Assembly (NCBI RefSeq): GCF_030544485.1
Contig: NZ_CP130610.1
Location: 1,922,001-1,986,000, forward strand
Direction of reading: 5' to 3'
Length of the DNA stretch: 64,000 nt
Source of the DNA: Halomonas sp. HAL1
GTDB taxonomy: Bacteria; Pseudomonadota; Gammaproteobacteria; Pseudomonadales; Halomonadaceae
The notes under the pieces were generated by a model. It was given only the letters and a program-made list of their open reading frames with translations, was not told where the DNA came from and did not search any database. Within the stretch, counting starts at the first letter, position 1, and each line of letters starts with the position of its first letter. Positions 8,223 through 17,878 of this stretch are shown piece after piece. The position numbers were made by a program, and so were the translations under genes.

Positions 8223-10307
8223 ATGGATTTCGAGCCATCTTCCGCTACGCAAATGACTGATTCGCTCCACGACGCAGACTTGGACACGCTGCTCAATAGC
8301 CACTTTGCTGGCCGAGTGGTGCGCAAGGATCTAACTCAGCGCGTGAAAGAGGGCGCCAACGTGCCGGTTTACGTGCTGGAGTACCTGCTGGGTATGTACT
8401 GCGCATCTGATGATGCAGAGGTGATTGCAAAAGGCCTGGAAAACGTCAAAGCGATTTTGACGAACAACTACGTTCGGCCTGATGAAGCGGAGAAGGTGAA
8501 GTCTATTGTTCGGGAACGGGGCAGCTTCAAGGTCATTGATCGTGTCACGGTGCGACTGAACGAGAAGAAAGACCGCTATGAAGCAGCGTTTAGCAACTTA
8601 GGCATCAAAGATGCTGAGATCTCCGCAGGCATCGTCAAAGAGAACGAAAAGCTGCTAGTAGGCGGTATTTGGGTCATCGCAACGCTAAGTTACTTCCATG
8701 AAGAGGGGCAGACAACATCACCATTCGGCGTCAGCCTGCTCAAGCCGATTCAAATGCCGCACATGAATATGGACGAGCTATTTGAAGGGCGGCGTGGGTT
8801 CACCAATTCACAATGGCGTGAAGTACTGATCCGCTCGATTGGCATGGAACCCGCTGAGCTAGACGAGAGCGTGCAGTGGCACTTGCTCGCCAGGATGATC
8901 CCGTTTGTTGAAAACAACTATAACGTTTGTGAGCTAGGGCCACGCGGCACCGGCAAAAGCCATATCTATAAGGAGTGCTCCCCCAACAGTATTCTGGTCT
9001 CCGGCGGGCAGACCACGGTGGCTAATTTGTTCTACAACATGAGCTCACGGCGCATTGGTTTAGTCGGCATGTGGGACTTGGTGGCGTTCGATGAAGTAGC
9101 GGGTATCTCGTTCAAGGATAAGGACGGGGTGCAGATCATGAAAGATTATATGGCGTCCGGTTCATTTGCCCGTGGGCGTGAGCAGATGGAGGCATCGGCC
9201 TCGATGGTGTTTATAGGCAACATCAATCAGAGCGTTGAGTCGATGGTGAAAACCAGCCATCTGTTGACGCCATTTCCCGATGCGATGATTGATGCGGCGT
9301 TTTTTGATCGCTTCCATGCCTACATTCCTGGCTGGGAAATCCCCAAGATGCGGCCATCGTTCTTTACCCAGCGCTATGGGTTTATCGTCGATTATCTGGC
9401 TGAATTTTTCCGTGAAATGCGCAAGCGCAGTTTCGCCGATGCGATTGATCGCTACTTTTCTCTGGGTGACAACCTCAATCAGCGTGATGTGATCGCGGTG
9501 CGTAAAACGGTTTCTGGCCTGCTCAAACTGATGTTCCCGCATGGCGGCGGTTCACAAGGACTTGCGAAAGAAGATGTGAGGGAGTGCCTGGAATACGCCA
9601 TGCAAGTGCGACGCCGGGTGAAAGAGCAGCTGAAAAAAATTGGAGGTATGGAGTTTTACGATGTCCATTTCAGTTACATCGACAAGGAGACCCTGGAAGA
9701 GCACTTTGTGTCGGTGAAAGAGCAGGGTGGCGGTGGCTTGATTCCAGAAGGCCAGGGCAAGCCGGGCGTCGTGCATACCATTGGCCTAAGCGATAAAGGT
9801 ATGCCGGGTGTTTACCGCATCGAAATGCAGGTAACCGCAGGCAGCGGCAAGCTGGCGATGTCGGGGCTATGGAACTCCACCGCAGCCAAAGAGCAGGTCA
9901 AAATGGCATTTGATTACTTCAAGGCCAATGCCAGCCGCATCAGTGGTGCCCGTAAGGTCATGGAGCATGATTTCCACCTCCATGTGGTGGACCTTCAAAA
10001 TAGCGGTGTCCTGCGCGATTTGTCGTTAGCCAGTTTGGTGGCGTTTTCATCAGGCCTTGTCAGCAAGCCGACGCAAAGCCAAATGGTGGTGCTAGGCGAT
10101 ATGAGCCTGGGCGGAAGTTTAAAACCCGTTCAAAACCTTGCAGAGTGCCTGCAGGTCGCCTTCGATGCCGGCGGTAAGCGAGTCACCCTGCCGATGAGCA
10201 GCGCCATGGATATTCCCACCATCCCCGGCGAGCTATTTACCAAATTTCAGACCAGCTTCTATGCAGAGCCAATCGACGCAGTCGTGAAGGCGTTGGGAGT
10301 GGATTAA
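8223..10307 (+). CDS. brxL: BREX-1 Lon-like AAA+ protein BrxL
   Basis: A 694-residue protein when started at ATG 8223, which has AGGAG at 8207-8211; the GTG at 8211 overlaps that ribosome site and is unlikely. The opening (LDTLLNSHFAGRVVRKDL, VPVYVLEYLLGMYCASDD) is typical of BrxL. The AAA+ domain has Walker A GPRGTGKSHIY near residue 240 and an acidic Walker-B-like FDEVAGISF. The C-terminal 200 residues resemble the Lon protease domain (VVLGDMSLGGSLKPVQNLAE), but the Lon catalytic GPSAG-type motif is replaced by SGLVSKPTQ, so proteolysis is doubtful, as noted for the family. BrxL forms DNA-binding ring assemblies and acts in phage exclusion but not methylation. It ends the BREX operon in this orientation. 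Confidence 0.93.
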   Translation: MDFEPSSATQMTDSLHDADLDTLLNSHFAGRVVRKDLTQRVKEGANVPVYVLEYLLGMYCASDDAEVIAKGLENVKAILTNNYVRPDEAEKVKSIVRERGSFKVIDRVTVRLNEKKDRYEAAFSNLGIKDAEISAGIVKENEKLLVGGIWVIATLSYFHEEGQTTSPFGVSLLKPIQMPHMNMDELFEGRRGFTNSQWREVLIRSIGMEPAELDESVQWHLLARMIPFVENNYNVCELGPRGTGKSHIYKECSPNSILVSGGQTTVANLFYNMSSRRIGLVGMWDLVAFDEVAGISFKDKDGVQIMKDYMASGSFARGREQMEASASMVFIGNINQSVESMVKTSHLLTPFPDAMIDAAFFDRFHAYIPGWEIPKMRPSFFTQRYGFIVDYLAEFFREMRKRSFADAIDRYFSLGDNLNQRDVIAVRKTVSGLLKLMFPHGGGSQGLAKEDVRECLEYAMQVRRRVKEQLKKIGGMEFYDVHFSYIDKETLEEHFVSVKEQGGGGLIPEGQGKPGVVHTIGLSDKGMPGVYRIEMQVTAGSGKLAMSGLWNSTAAKEQVKMAFDYFKANASRISGARKVMEHDFHLHVVDLQNSGVLRDLSLASLVAFSSGLVSKPTQSQMVVLGDMSLGGSLKPVQNLAECLQVAFDAGGKRVTLPMSSAMDIPTIPGELFTKFQTSFYAEPIDAVVKALGVD

Positions 10308-10464
10308 TAGAAACCCTCGCTATGCCCAAAACTTCAACATCGGGTACAAGCCGCTACGATAAAGCTACCCGCTTTGGCAACGACTACAAAATAGACAATG
10401 ATACGTGGATTGTTAGATAAATGCGCTTACCGGTCCGGCGAACGACTATCACCACGAGGAAATA

Positions 10465-11280
10465 ATGATGAACACCGCACCAGATATTTTATTCCTCTCC
10501 CACGGCGGCGGGCCTCTGCCGCTATTGGGCGACCCGGATCACCAAGGGATGGTCGAGTCGCTAAAAGGGATAGCCAATGTGATCAGCAAGCCGTCAGCTA
10601 TTTTGGTCATTAGCGCCCACTGGGAAGCGTCTGAGCCCACGATCACTTCCGGGACCGCGCCAGAGCTGATTTATGACTACGCTGGCTTCCCACCCGAAGC
10701 TTATCGAATTCAGTATCCTTGTACTGGTGACCCTGGGTTGGCACAACAGGTGGGGCGGGCGCTTGAAAACGCTGGCATTCCAGCCCAGCAAGATGCCCAA
10801 CGGGGCTTTGATCATGGCTTATTTGTCCCACTCAAAATAATGTACCCGCAGGCTGATATCCCTTGCGTACAGCTCTCGTTGGTTAACAACCTCAGCGCTA
10901 ATACCCACCTTGCCATTGGCCGCGCGCTCAAATCTCTTGAGCGCCAGAACCTGCTGGTGATCGGATCAGGTTTTTCATTTCACAACATGCGGGAATTCTT
11001 TAGCCCTATTACGCAAGAGAGCCAAGCAAAAAATATGGCCTTCGAAGAGTGGTTAATAACTACGTGCTCCAGCCAAGAGATTGATGAAGTAGAGCGCAGC
11101 CGTCGCTTGGCTCACTGGGACAGCGCTCCACATGCACGCTTTTGTCATCCGAGGGAAGAGCACCTTTTGCCACTGCATGTGTGTTATGGCCTAGCGGGCA
11201 GGCCGAGTGATGAACAGTTATCAGTCACTATATTGAACAAGACATCAGGCATGTTCTATTGGTCACGAAAAAGCGCCTAA
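10465..11280 (+). CDS. DODA-type (class III extradiol) ring-cleavage dioxygenase
   Basis: A 271-residue protein with GAGGA before its ATG, the usual length for the YgiD/4,5-DOPA dioxygenase group. Four conserved histidines are visible: LFLSHGGGPLPLLG near residue 13, VISAHWEAS, FDHGLFVPLKIMYP and GSGFSFHNMREFF. In the family the first three bind the metal (Zn or Fe) and the last is catalytic. These enzymes open catechol-type aromatic rings next to the hydroxyls. It stands alone between the BREX operon and a broken signalling gene, so its physiological substrate cannot be read from context. The 158 bases before it contain only a possible 32-codon remnant (10322-10420). Confidence 0.85.
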   Translation: MMNTAPDILFLSHGGGPLPLLGDPDHQGMVESLKGIANVISKPSAILVISAHWEASEPTITSGTAPELIYDYAGFPPEAYRIQYPCTGDPGLAQQVGRALENAGIPAQQDAQRGFDHGLFVPLKIMYPQADIPCVQLSLVNNLSANTHLAIGRALKSLERQNLLVIGSGFSFHNMREFFSPITQESQAKNMAFEEWLITTCSSQEIDEVERSRRLAHWDSAPHARFCHPREEHLLPLHVCYGLAGRPSDEQLSVTILNKTSGMFYWSRKSA

Positions 11281-11714
11281 ACGTGCTACTGGAACCAAGC
11301 TTTTTAACGTCTGGATGACTTTCTACAACGACCAGAAAGTAGGGCACGTCAGGGTGGCCACCGACAACGATATCACCTGTACACACATCCCGCTTAACGG
11401 GTGGGCTTCGTGGCGAATACGCTGTCGGCCAGCCAAGCATCTAGCTATAAAAAAACGGAACGGTAAGTTATGAGTCTAAAGTCTACTGTTACTAAATCCA
11501 GTGTGTCGTGGTTGCTCTAAAAATTAGTATATTTTTATGAATCATTTATATGTTAGCTAACTAAGTAAAAGCTGTTTTGTTATTTTAATTATCTTTTTAA
11601 TAACTTCAGTAACTAATTCACGCATGTTATTTTCTTGACAGGCTAGGTAAAAGCGACCATAAGTAAAGGTTAGATACATCGGCTGAAAATAGTTAATTAA
11701 TTATCGCGCCAGCG
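11281..11714. other. Intergenic stretch, AT-rich, with a possible gene remnant
   Basis: A 53-codon frame at 11315-11473 (+) reads MTFYNDQKVGHVRVATDNDI and on to a TGA; it has no good ribosome site and I recognise no homologue, so a decayed gene fragment is more likely than an expressed gene. From about 11510 to 11700 the DNA is strongly AT-rich and probably holds the promoter of the broken diguanylate cyclase gene that follows; I could not fix -35/-10 boxes. Confidence 0.3.
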
Positions 11715-13407
11715 ATGAGGAATATCATGCTGGACAGACAAAGGCAGAAGATTAGCAATTATACCGTTCAGCACGATGCAAGGGGCCATGCACTTGATAT
11801 GTTAATTGCCTCGGTTGCTGATTTTTTTGTTTTTCCTATTGCGCTAGTAACACTGGTCGGAGATGAGCATTGGCTTATCGCAAAAGCTGGCATTGATGTT
11901 GATGCTATTGCAATGGAAAATGCCTTTTGCAAACATGTGGTCAACCAGAAAGGCCTACTGATAGTAGATGATGCAAGTGTTCACCCTGATTTTCAACATA
12001 ATCCATTAGTAACAGGCGAGCCGGGCATTCGGTTTTATGCGCGGGTTCCTTTAATGGCGGGTGGTAAAGAGGTAGGGGCGGTATGCTTAATTGATAGTAA
12101 GCCAAATATCTTGTCTACAAAAGACCTGCGCTTTCTTGAAACACTAAGCTATTTTATTAGTGATTATATTTATTTGATCGATAAACACGTAAACACCCGT
12201 GTTGATTGGTTTTATAAGCAGTTAGGGGCTGATGTGGGAGTCGATACATGGGAGTGGATAATTTCTACCGGTGAAATTCAGTTTGGCCCAACTTGGTTTT
12301 ATTTGTTAGGCATTGAGCCTGTAGATAATAAGATCACACTCAGTTATTGGATGAGTAGAGTGCATGCCGATGATTACGAATGTCTAAAAAAATCGGTTAT
12401 TGAGCACCTTGAAGGTAGAGCGGTCGCTATTAATAATGAGTTTCGTGCTCGTCATATTAATGGTAGCTGGATATGGTTTGAAATCTATGGAAAAGCGTTT
12501 GAATATGATGAAAGCGGGGCTCCATTACGGGTGGCTGGTACAAGTAAAAATATTACTGTTAAGAAAAATGGAGAATTAAGTGAGCGTAAGCAGATTTGTT
12601 TGCTTAATTTTATTATTAGGGCCCAAGCTGTTTTTTAAGAGAGAAAGATATTAAGAAATCATGCAGCTTTATTTTTGAAGAGCTGCTGGCGCTTGCTGAC
12701 AGTGAGGTTGGCTTTATTGGTCAATTAGTTGAGCTGGACGGTAAAGAAATGTTATTTATACATTCGCTTTCTCAAGTGAGTTGGTGCCGGGCTTCTGATG
12801 TCTTGTATGATTCTTACGAAAAGGGGGAGTTATATATAGCCAGTGAAAATAATGTTTTTGGTAAAGTGATCTCAGCGGGCAAGTTTGTTTTGATGAATGA
12901 TTACATTCACCATACTAATCCCCTTGGAATGCCACCTGGACATCCAATATTACGACGCTTTTTGGGATTGCCTATCAAGGTCGGTGACGAGGTCGTGGGT
13001 ATAATTGGCTTGGCTAATAAAAGCGTCGATTATACAGAGGAGGATGCTGCGTTTTTTCAACCTTTGTTGGATACGCTTGGTACCCTCTTTTACGCCTTGG
13101 AAATGGGGAAGTCACGTCAGAGCATTGTGGAAAAATTACGCTATTTAGCAGAAACAGATGCACTTACTAATTTACCCAATCGTCGTGTTTTTGTCGAGAA
13201 ATTAAGTTCAATTGGTCAGGGCTCGTTCAGCCCATTTACTATTGCGATACTCGACATTGATTTTTTTAAAGCCATTAATGATGAACACGGCCACCAAATA
13301 GGTGATGAGGTATTGGCGGAGGTGGCTCACCGTTTAAGTCGGGAAATAAGGCCAAGCGATTTTATTGCACGTATTGGTGGTGAAGAATTTGGACTGTATC
13401 TAAGTGG

Positions 13408-14421
13408 TTATGCAAAAGTTATTGAGTAATCAGTGCCGTAACCATTACATACTTTTTTGACCGCTTCACAAAGCTTATCGAACGAACTGTAGGCTGTTAA
13501 CGGTAGCCACCGGTATTTGATTTCGCGCCAAAGGATTTCGATCAGATTCAGCTCCGGCGAATATGGCGACAAGTAGACCAGGTGAATGCGATGTGCCATC
13601 CAATCAATAAGTTTGCGCTGGAACGCCTTGGAACGGTGCATCCTGGCATTATCCAGTATCACGACGGCGAATGCGTCAGGGTCTTTATGTGCCGCAAACT
13701 GATCAAAGGCTTCTATAACGGTTTCAGTGGTCACTGAGTCGGTGGTCATATGGTGAAAAAACTCACCTTTTCTGGTGAGAAAGCCCAGTACATTCAGCCG
13801 TTTGCTGTGTGGGTAGGCCGTGACTTCCCAGGGCTTGGCTATCGGGCTCCATGCATAAGGAAGTGACGATGATTGCGAGAAACCGGCTTCATCAAAGAAA
13901 TAGAGATCGCACTCACCATCATCTTCCCACTCCTTCAATACATTGATTATCTCTTGCGTATGGCGGAAATCCGCTTCGTCACGATGTGCCCTCAATGAGC
14001 GGCGTATCCGCTTACAGCTATAGCCTTTTTTTAACGCGCGCCGCAACGTGTCCTGGCTGACGACGTTACCTGTCTGCTCCTGAAACTTGGCATGGAGGAC
14101 AGGCAATTGATGGGGATACTCTTCAACCAGTTGTTCTAACACAGCAAGATCGCTCTCGCTGAGAAGGTGCGGGCGTCCTTCGCGAGGCTTGTCTTGAAGA
14201 CCTTCAATACCGTCTGCTTCCCATTGGGATAACCAAGTCGATACCGTATCGCGCTTAACCCCAATAATATCGCGAATCTGGTTAATCGTATGGCCCTTGT
14301 GGTTGAGCAGAATGGCGTGGGCCCGACGACGTAGTGCTCTCTTTTCGCCGTACTGGTAGGCTTCATTTAAGATACGTTGCTGGTCAGGTGTTAAAGAAAC
14401 GAAACGTAAGCGCCGAGACAT
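13408..14421 (-). CDS. IS630-family DDE transposase
   Basis: A 337-residue protein. The N-terminal 130 residues are a helix-turn-helix DNA-binding region (KGHTINQIRDIIGVKRDTVS). The catalytic DDE_3 core shows all three acids: Asp in LYFFDEAGFSQ, Asp in VVILDNARMHRSKAF and Glu in SPYSPELNLIEILWREIK. The length is normal and the frame intact, so the enzyme may be active. The last codons (Tyr-Ser-Ile-Thr-Phe-Ala-stop at 13408-13410) lie in flanking host DNA beyond the inferred left end at 13429. The element's own frame ends right at the TA target, so the stop is supplied by the insertion site: a target reading TAA or TAG would stop it at once, while here TAC lets it read six codons further. Confidence 0.92.
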   Translation of the reverse strand: MSRRLRFVSLTPDQQRILNEAYQYGEKRALRRRAHAILLNHKGHTINQIRDIIGVKRDTVSTWLSQWEADGIEGLQDKPREGRPHLLSESDLAVLEQLVEEYPHQLPVLHAKFQEQTGNVVSQDTLRRALKKGYSCKRIRRSLRAHRDEADFRHTQEIINVLKEWEDDGECDLYFFDEAGFSQSSSLPYAWSPIAKPWEVTAYPHSKRLNVLGFLTRKGEFFHHMTTDSVTTETVIEAFDQFAAHKDPDAFAVVILDNARMHRSKAFQRKLIDWMAHRIHLVYLSPYSPELNLIEILWREIKYRWLPLTAYSSFDKLCEAVKKVCNGYGTDYSITFA

Positions 14422-14470
14422 GGTTCTGTATTTTACTCTGATGGATCTTTGTTCTTTATACGCGATAATT
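13429..14470 (-). mobile_element. IS630-family insertion sequence in the GGDEF gene
   Basis: A 1042-bp element bounded by TA at 13427-13428 and TA at 14471-14472, the 2-bp target duplication expected of IS630/mariner-type elements. The boundaries come from reconstructing the interrupted GGDEF coding sequence, which becomes continuous when the element and one TA are removed. Terminal inverted repeats are imperfect (shared core CGTA, roughly half of the first 21 positions matching). It carries one transposase gene on the minus strand. The transposase has no stop codon inside the element; the frame runs through the left TA into host DNA. Confidence 0.8.
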
Positions 14471-14708
14471 TATGCAGAATCACTTAAATGATGCTATCGA
14501 TATATTCCCGTTAGATACCCTTTGCACAGCTGTTGCCAGCGTACCTATCTCAACCAGTAATGGTCTTATTAGCGTCTCTGTAAGTATTGGTGCTTATCAC
14601 GTATGCCACCCCAGTCAATGGGAAGATGATCTGAGGTGTGCTGACCATGCGCTTTACCGAGCAAAGAAAGAAGGACGCAACTGCGTTAGATGGCATATGA
14701 CCGACTAG

Positions 14709-15107
14709 TGTGCGTTCTGCACTTCAAGGCCTAGCACGCAGCTTGTTAGCTTGCTGTATGAGGCAGTGATAGTCGACAAAACTCGATTTGAGGAGATTGT
14801 AGTGCTGTCATTGTCTTGGTTTCTCCTGTGAAGTTAAACCTCCTGTGAAGTTAAAACAGTATAAATGTCCTTGGCCTAGCTGCCTTACGCGATACACGAT
14901 GACTTGACGGTCATCATGGTTCGTTTAAATAATTTCAAGTTAAATTTTATGTAGCCATCTCGGTATACTTTATTAGATAGTCGTCTTGATGTTTTTTCGA
15001 TGCAAGGCGTGAGAACGGCGATTTAGCTGTAATATTTCTTCCTTAACTAACGTTGATGAACGCGCAGCATACCGCGCTGACCTGCCATTGCTAGACGGAG
15101 ATGTTCA
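14709..15107. other. Intergenic stretch with a short tandem repeat
   Basis: No gene is evident. Two adjacent 17-base copies of CTCCTGTGAAGTTAAA plus C or A lie at 14823-14839 and 14840-14856 (16 of 17 identical). The second half (about 14920-15050) is AT-rich and probably contains the promoter of the acyl-CoA synthetase gene; no clear sigma-70 boxes could be fixed. Confidence 0.5.
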
Positions 15108-17774
15108 ATGTCAATTCGCAATTTAGATGCGTTGTTTTCTCCCACCACGATCGCTTTGATTGGTGCCAGCAATCGCCCAGGCTCAGTAGGTGCTGTGCTG
15201 GCGCGTAACTTGTTTGATGCCGGATTCGAAGGGCCAATCCTGACCGTGAACCCAAGAGAGCGGGCTATCCGCTCGTCTCTCAACTACCACACGGTAAGTG
15301 AGCTGCCGCTAGCGCCTGACTTGGCCATTATTGCGACGCCACCAGATACGGTCCCCGGGCTTATTCGTGAGCTTGGGGAGCGTGGGTGCCGGGCTGCAGT
15401 GGTGATTACCGCGGGCTTCGGTGAAGGTGAGCATGCCGATGGCCAAGTGCTCAAACAGGCGATGCTTGATGCGGCAAAGCCTTACTTGATGCGCATTGTT
15501 GGCCCTAATTGCTTGGGGGTCTTGGCACCGCACCGGGGAATCAATGCCAGCTTTGCGCACCTCATGCCCCAAAAGGGGAATGTCGCCTTTGTGACGCAGT
15601 CTGGCGCGGTGGCTACTTCTATCCTCGATTGGGCGTCAGCGCGGGGGGTCGGCTTTTCGCATGTGGTGTCCCTCGGTTCGATGAGCGATGTCGATTTCGG
15701 CGATATGCTCGACTACTTGGCCCTCGACCCCAAGACGCATTCCATTCTGCTTTATGTTGAGGCCATTACCGAGGCACGCAAATTCTTATCGGCGGCCCGC
15801 AAGGCCTCACGTAATAAGCCTGTGGTGGTGGTTAAAGCAGGGCGCAGCGATGCTGGCGCCAAAGCCGCACTGTCACATACCGGGGCGCTGGCGGGTGCTG
15901 ATGCCGTTTACGATGCAGCGTTTCGGCGCGCAGGTATGCTGCGGGTCAATACACTTGATGAACTGTTTCAAGCCGCAGGCACCCTGGCCACCGGTATTCA
16001 CGTTAAAGGCGACCGGCTAGCTATTCTCACCAATGGAGGGGGAATCGGTGTGCTGGCAGTGGATGAGCTGGCCGAGATGCAGGGTCGCTTGGCCGCGCTT
16101 TCTGAAGCAACGCTAGTGCGTTTGGATAGTGTGCTGCCACCCACGTGGTCGCATGCCAATCCGGTCGATATCCTCGGCGATGCGCCGGGCGAGCGCTACA
16201 CAAGCGCACTTGAAGCCTTGCTCAATGAGAAAGAGGCGGATGCGATTCTTGTTATGAACTGTCCCACCGCGGTCGCTGATAGCCTGGACGCTGCCCAAGC
16301 GGTGGTTGATACCCTGGGGTCGCAACGCCCGGCCGTTCTTACCTGCTGGCTGGGAGAAGGCGCGCCAGCTAAGGCCCGCCATTTATTTGCGGCACAAAAA
16401 ATTCCAACCTACGAAACGCCTGAGCAGGCCATCCGGGCCTTCTGGCACTTATCCAGCTACTGGCGAAACCAGCAAACGTTGATGGAAACGCCACCGCCCA
16501 TTTCCACTGACGGCACCATCGATAAAGCCAGCGCAAACGCTATTATTGACCAAGTCCTTAAAGATGAGCGCAACGTGCTGACCGAGCCCGAGGCCTCGGC
16601 AATATTGTCGGCTTATGGGATTCCAACCGTCCCTGCCATCGCTGTGCATACACCGGAAGAGGCGAGTGAAGCAGCAAAACAGTTGGGCTTCCCGGTCGTG
16701 CTGAAGATCCTCTCGCGTGATATTTCGCATAAGTCTGATAGCGGGGGAGTGCAGTTGAACCTGGCCTCGCCCGGTGCGGTGGCACAGGCGGCCGAGGATA
16801 TGCTGGCGACGCTGCGCCAAGTGGCGCCTGAGGCGCGGTTAGATGGTTTTAATGTGCAGCCGATGATTCGTCGCCCTGGGGCGCATGAGCTGATTTTAGG
16901 TGTCGCGGAAGATAGCGTTTTCGGGCCGATTATTATGTTTGGCCAGGGAGGCACGGCAGTAGAGCTAATCGGTGACCGGGTGGTGGGTCTCCCGCCACTC
17001 AACCCGCTGCTAGCACAAGAAATGATCAAGGCGACACGTATCTCACGTTTGCTGCGAGGCTACCGTGACCGTCCTGCGGCCGACTTGGAGGCGATTTCTC
17101 TCACGCTCATTAAACTGTCACAGTTGATCAGCGATCTGGATCGCGTGGTTGAACTGGATATCAACCCGCTACTGGCCGATGCCACCGGAGTGATTGCCTT
17201 GGATGCGCGGATCGTGGTCAGGGCCGACCGTGAAGAGCGGCCTCCGTTTGCTATACGCCCCTATCCGCAGCAACTTGAGCAAACTATCGAAACACGCAAT
17301 GGCCAACATTATTCACTGCGCCCTATTCGTCCCGAAGATGAGGGTGCGCTGGTGGATATGCTTCGTTATTCCACGTCCGATGATGTGCGGCTACGCTTCT
17401 TTGCTGCCATCCGGCGGTTCGACCATGCCTTCGCCGCCCGGCTGACTCAGATCGATTATGATCGGGAAATGGCGTTTATTGCGATGCCACAAGGTAAACA
17501 GGAAATCGTGGGTGTTGTCCGTTTGTCTGCTGATCCCGACAAGGAAAAGGCGGAGTTTGCGATCATGGTGCGTAGTGACATGAAGGGCACCGGGCTTGGC
17601 TATCGGCTTATGCAGCAGATGATTGACTATGCGCGTGAAAATGGCCTTCAGCAGGTCTTTGCCGATGTTCTGCGAGAAAACCATGCCATGCGAGAAATGG
17701 CGAAAGAGTTTGGTTTCGTGGTCCAGTCAACCAAAGATGAAGCAGATACCGTCATGATTGTGCTTAATCTGTAA
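15108..17774 (+). CDS. ADP-forming acyl-CoA synthetase fused to GNAT acetyltransferase (Pat/PatZ type)
   Basis: An 888-residue protein with GGAG before its ATG. Domains in order: CoA-binding Rossmann domain (about 1-135; TIALIGASNRPGSVG), succinyl-CoA-synthetase-like domains (about 145-440) with the phospho-accepting His in ALSHTGALAGADAVYDAAF, an ATP-grasp domain (about 490-705; FPVVLKILSRDISHKSDSGG) and a C-terminal GNAT domain (about 725-888; SLRPIRPEDE, GTGLGYRLMQQMID). This is the layout of the lysine acetyltransferases Pat/PatZ/Pka, which acetylate and switch off acyl-CoA synthetases such as Acs. In E. coli PatZ the synthetase part is inactive. Here the His of the synthetase region is present, so ligase activity cannot be excluded by sequence alone. 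It stands alone with its own upstream region and converges with the nitrate transporter gene. Confidence 0.88.
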   Translation: MSIRNLDALFSPTTIALIGASNRPGSVGAVLARNLFDAGFEGPILTVNPRERAIRSSLNYHTVSELPLAPDLAIIATPPDTVPGLIRELGERGCRAAVVITAGFGEGEHADGQVLKQAMLDAAKPYLMRIVGPNCLGVLAPHRGINASFAHLMPQKGNVAFVTQSGAVATSILDWASARGVGFSHVVSLGSMSDVDFGDMLDYLALDPKTHSILLYVEAITEARKFLSAARKASRNKPVVVVKAGRSDAGAKAALSHTGALAGADAVYDAAFRRAGMLRVNTLDELFQAAGTLATGIHVKGDRLAILTNGGGIGVLAVDELAEMQGRLAALSEATLVRLDSVLPPTWSHANPVDILGDAPGERYTSALEALLNEKEADAILVMNCPTAVADSLDAAQAVVDTLGSQRPAVLTCWLGEGAPAKARHLFAAQKIPTYETPEQAIRAFWHLSSYWRNQQTLMETPPPISTDGTIDKASANAIIDQVLKDERNVLTEPEASAILSAYGIPTVPAIAVHTPEEASEAAKQLGFPVVLKILSRDISHKSDSGGVQLNLASPGAVAQAAEDMLATLRQVAPEARLDGFNVQPMIRRPGAHELILGVAEDSVFGPIIMFGQGGTAVELIGDRVVGLPPLNPLLAQEMIKATRISRLLRGYRDRPAADLEAISLTLIKLSQLISDLDRVVELDINPLLADATGVIALDARIVVRADREERPPFAIRPYPQQLEQTIETRNGQHYSLRPIRPEDEGALVDMLRYSTSDDVRLRFFAAIRRFDHAFAARLTQIDYDREMAFIAMPQGKQEIVGVVRLSADPDKEKAEFAIMVRSDMKGTGLGYRLMQQMIDYARENGLQQVFADVLRENHAMREMAKEFGFVVQSTKDEADTVMIVLNL

Positions 17775-17878
17775 CGCCGCTATCCGGAAACTACCTGAGT
17801 TGGTAACCCAGGGAGCTATCTTGGTCATCTGCTCTGACACCCCGGGTTATGTGTGTTAATTAACGATGGTCTGAATGT

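Larger units (their letters stand above)
11715..14708 (+). pseudogene. Broken GAF-PAS-GAF-GGDEF diguanylate cyclase gene
   Basis: The pieces read in order as one sensor cyclase: GAF domain (about 11760-12180; FCKHVVNQKGLLIVDDA), PAS/PAC domain (about 12220-12590; SWIWFEIYGKAFEY), second GAF (about 12650-13120) and a GGDEF domain (13130-14700) with DALTNLPNRR and the signature GGEEF near 13378-13392. An intact product would make cyclic di-GMP. Three lesions break it. The run of six T at 12630-12635 is one base short and gives a premature TAA; adding one T restores the frame into LREKDIKKSCS. An IS630-family element sits at 13429-14470. After the element, one extra A in CTTAAATGAT (about 14482-14490) shifts the frame; removing it restores AESLNDAIDIF. 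Removing the element rejoins VIE-YAESL across one TA, confirming the insertion point. The true start may be ATG 11727, which has AGGA upstream. Homopolymer sequencing error could explain the two indels but not the insertion. Confidence 0.85.

Noticed and set aside
10322..10420. 32-residue frame MPKTSTSGTSRYDKATRFGN and on, between brxL and the dioxygenase
   Set aside because: No ribosome site and no recognised family; may be a remnant of a lost gene, but cannot be supported.
11228..11440. 70-residue minus-strand frame after the dioxygenase gene
   Set aside because: Overlaps the end of the dioxygenase gene, has no ribosome site and no recognisable features.
17775..17878. Inverted TAACCC/GGGTTA between the acyl-CoA synthetase and narK genes as a terminator
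   Set aside because: Short arms, a loop of about 35 bases and no T-run; too weak to call.
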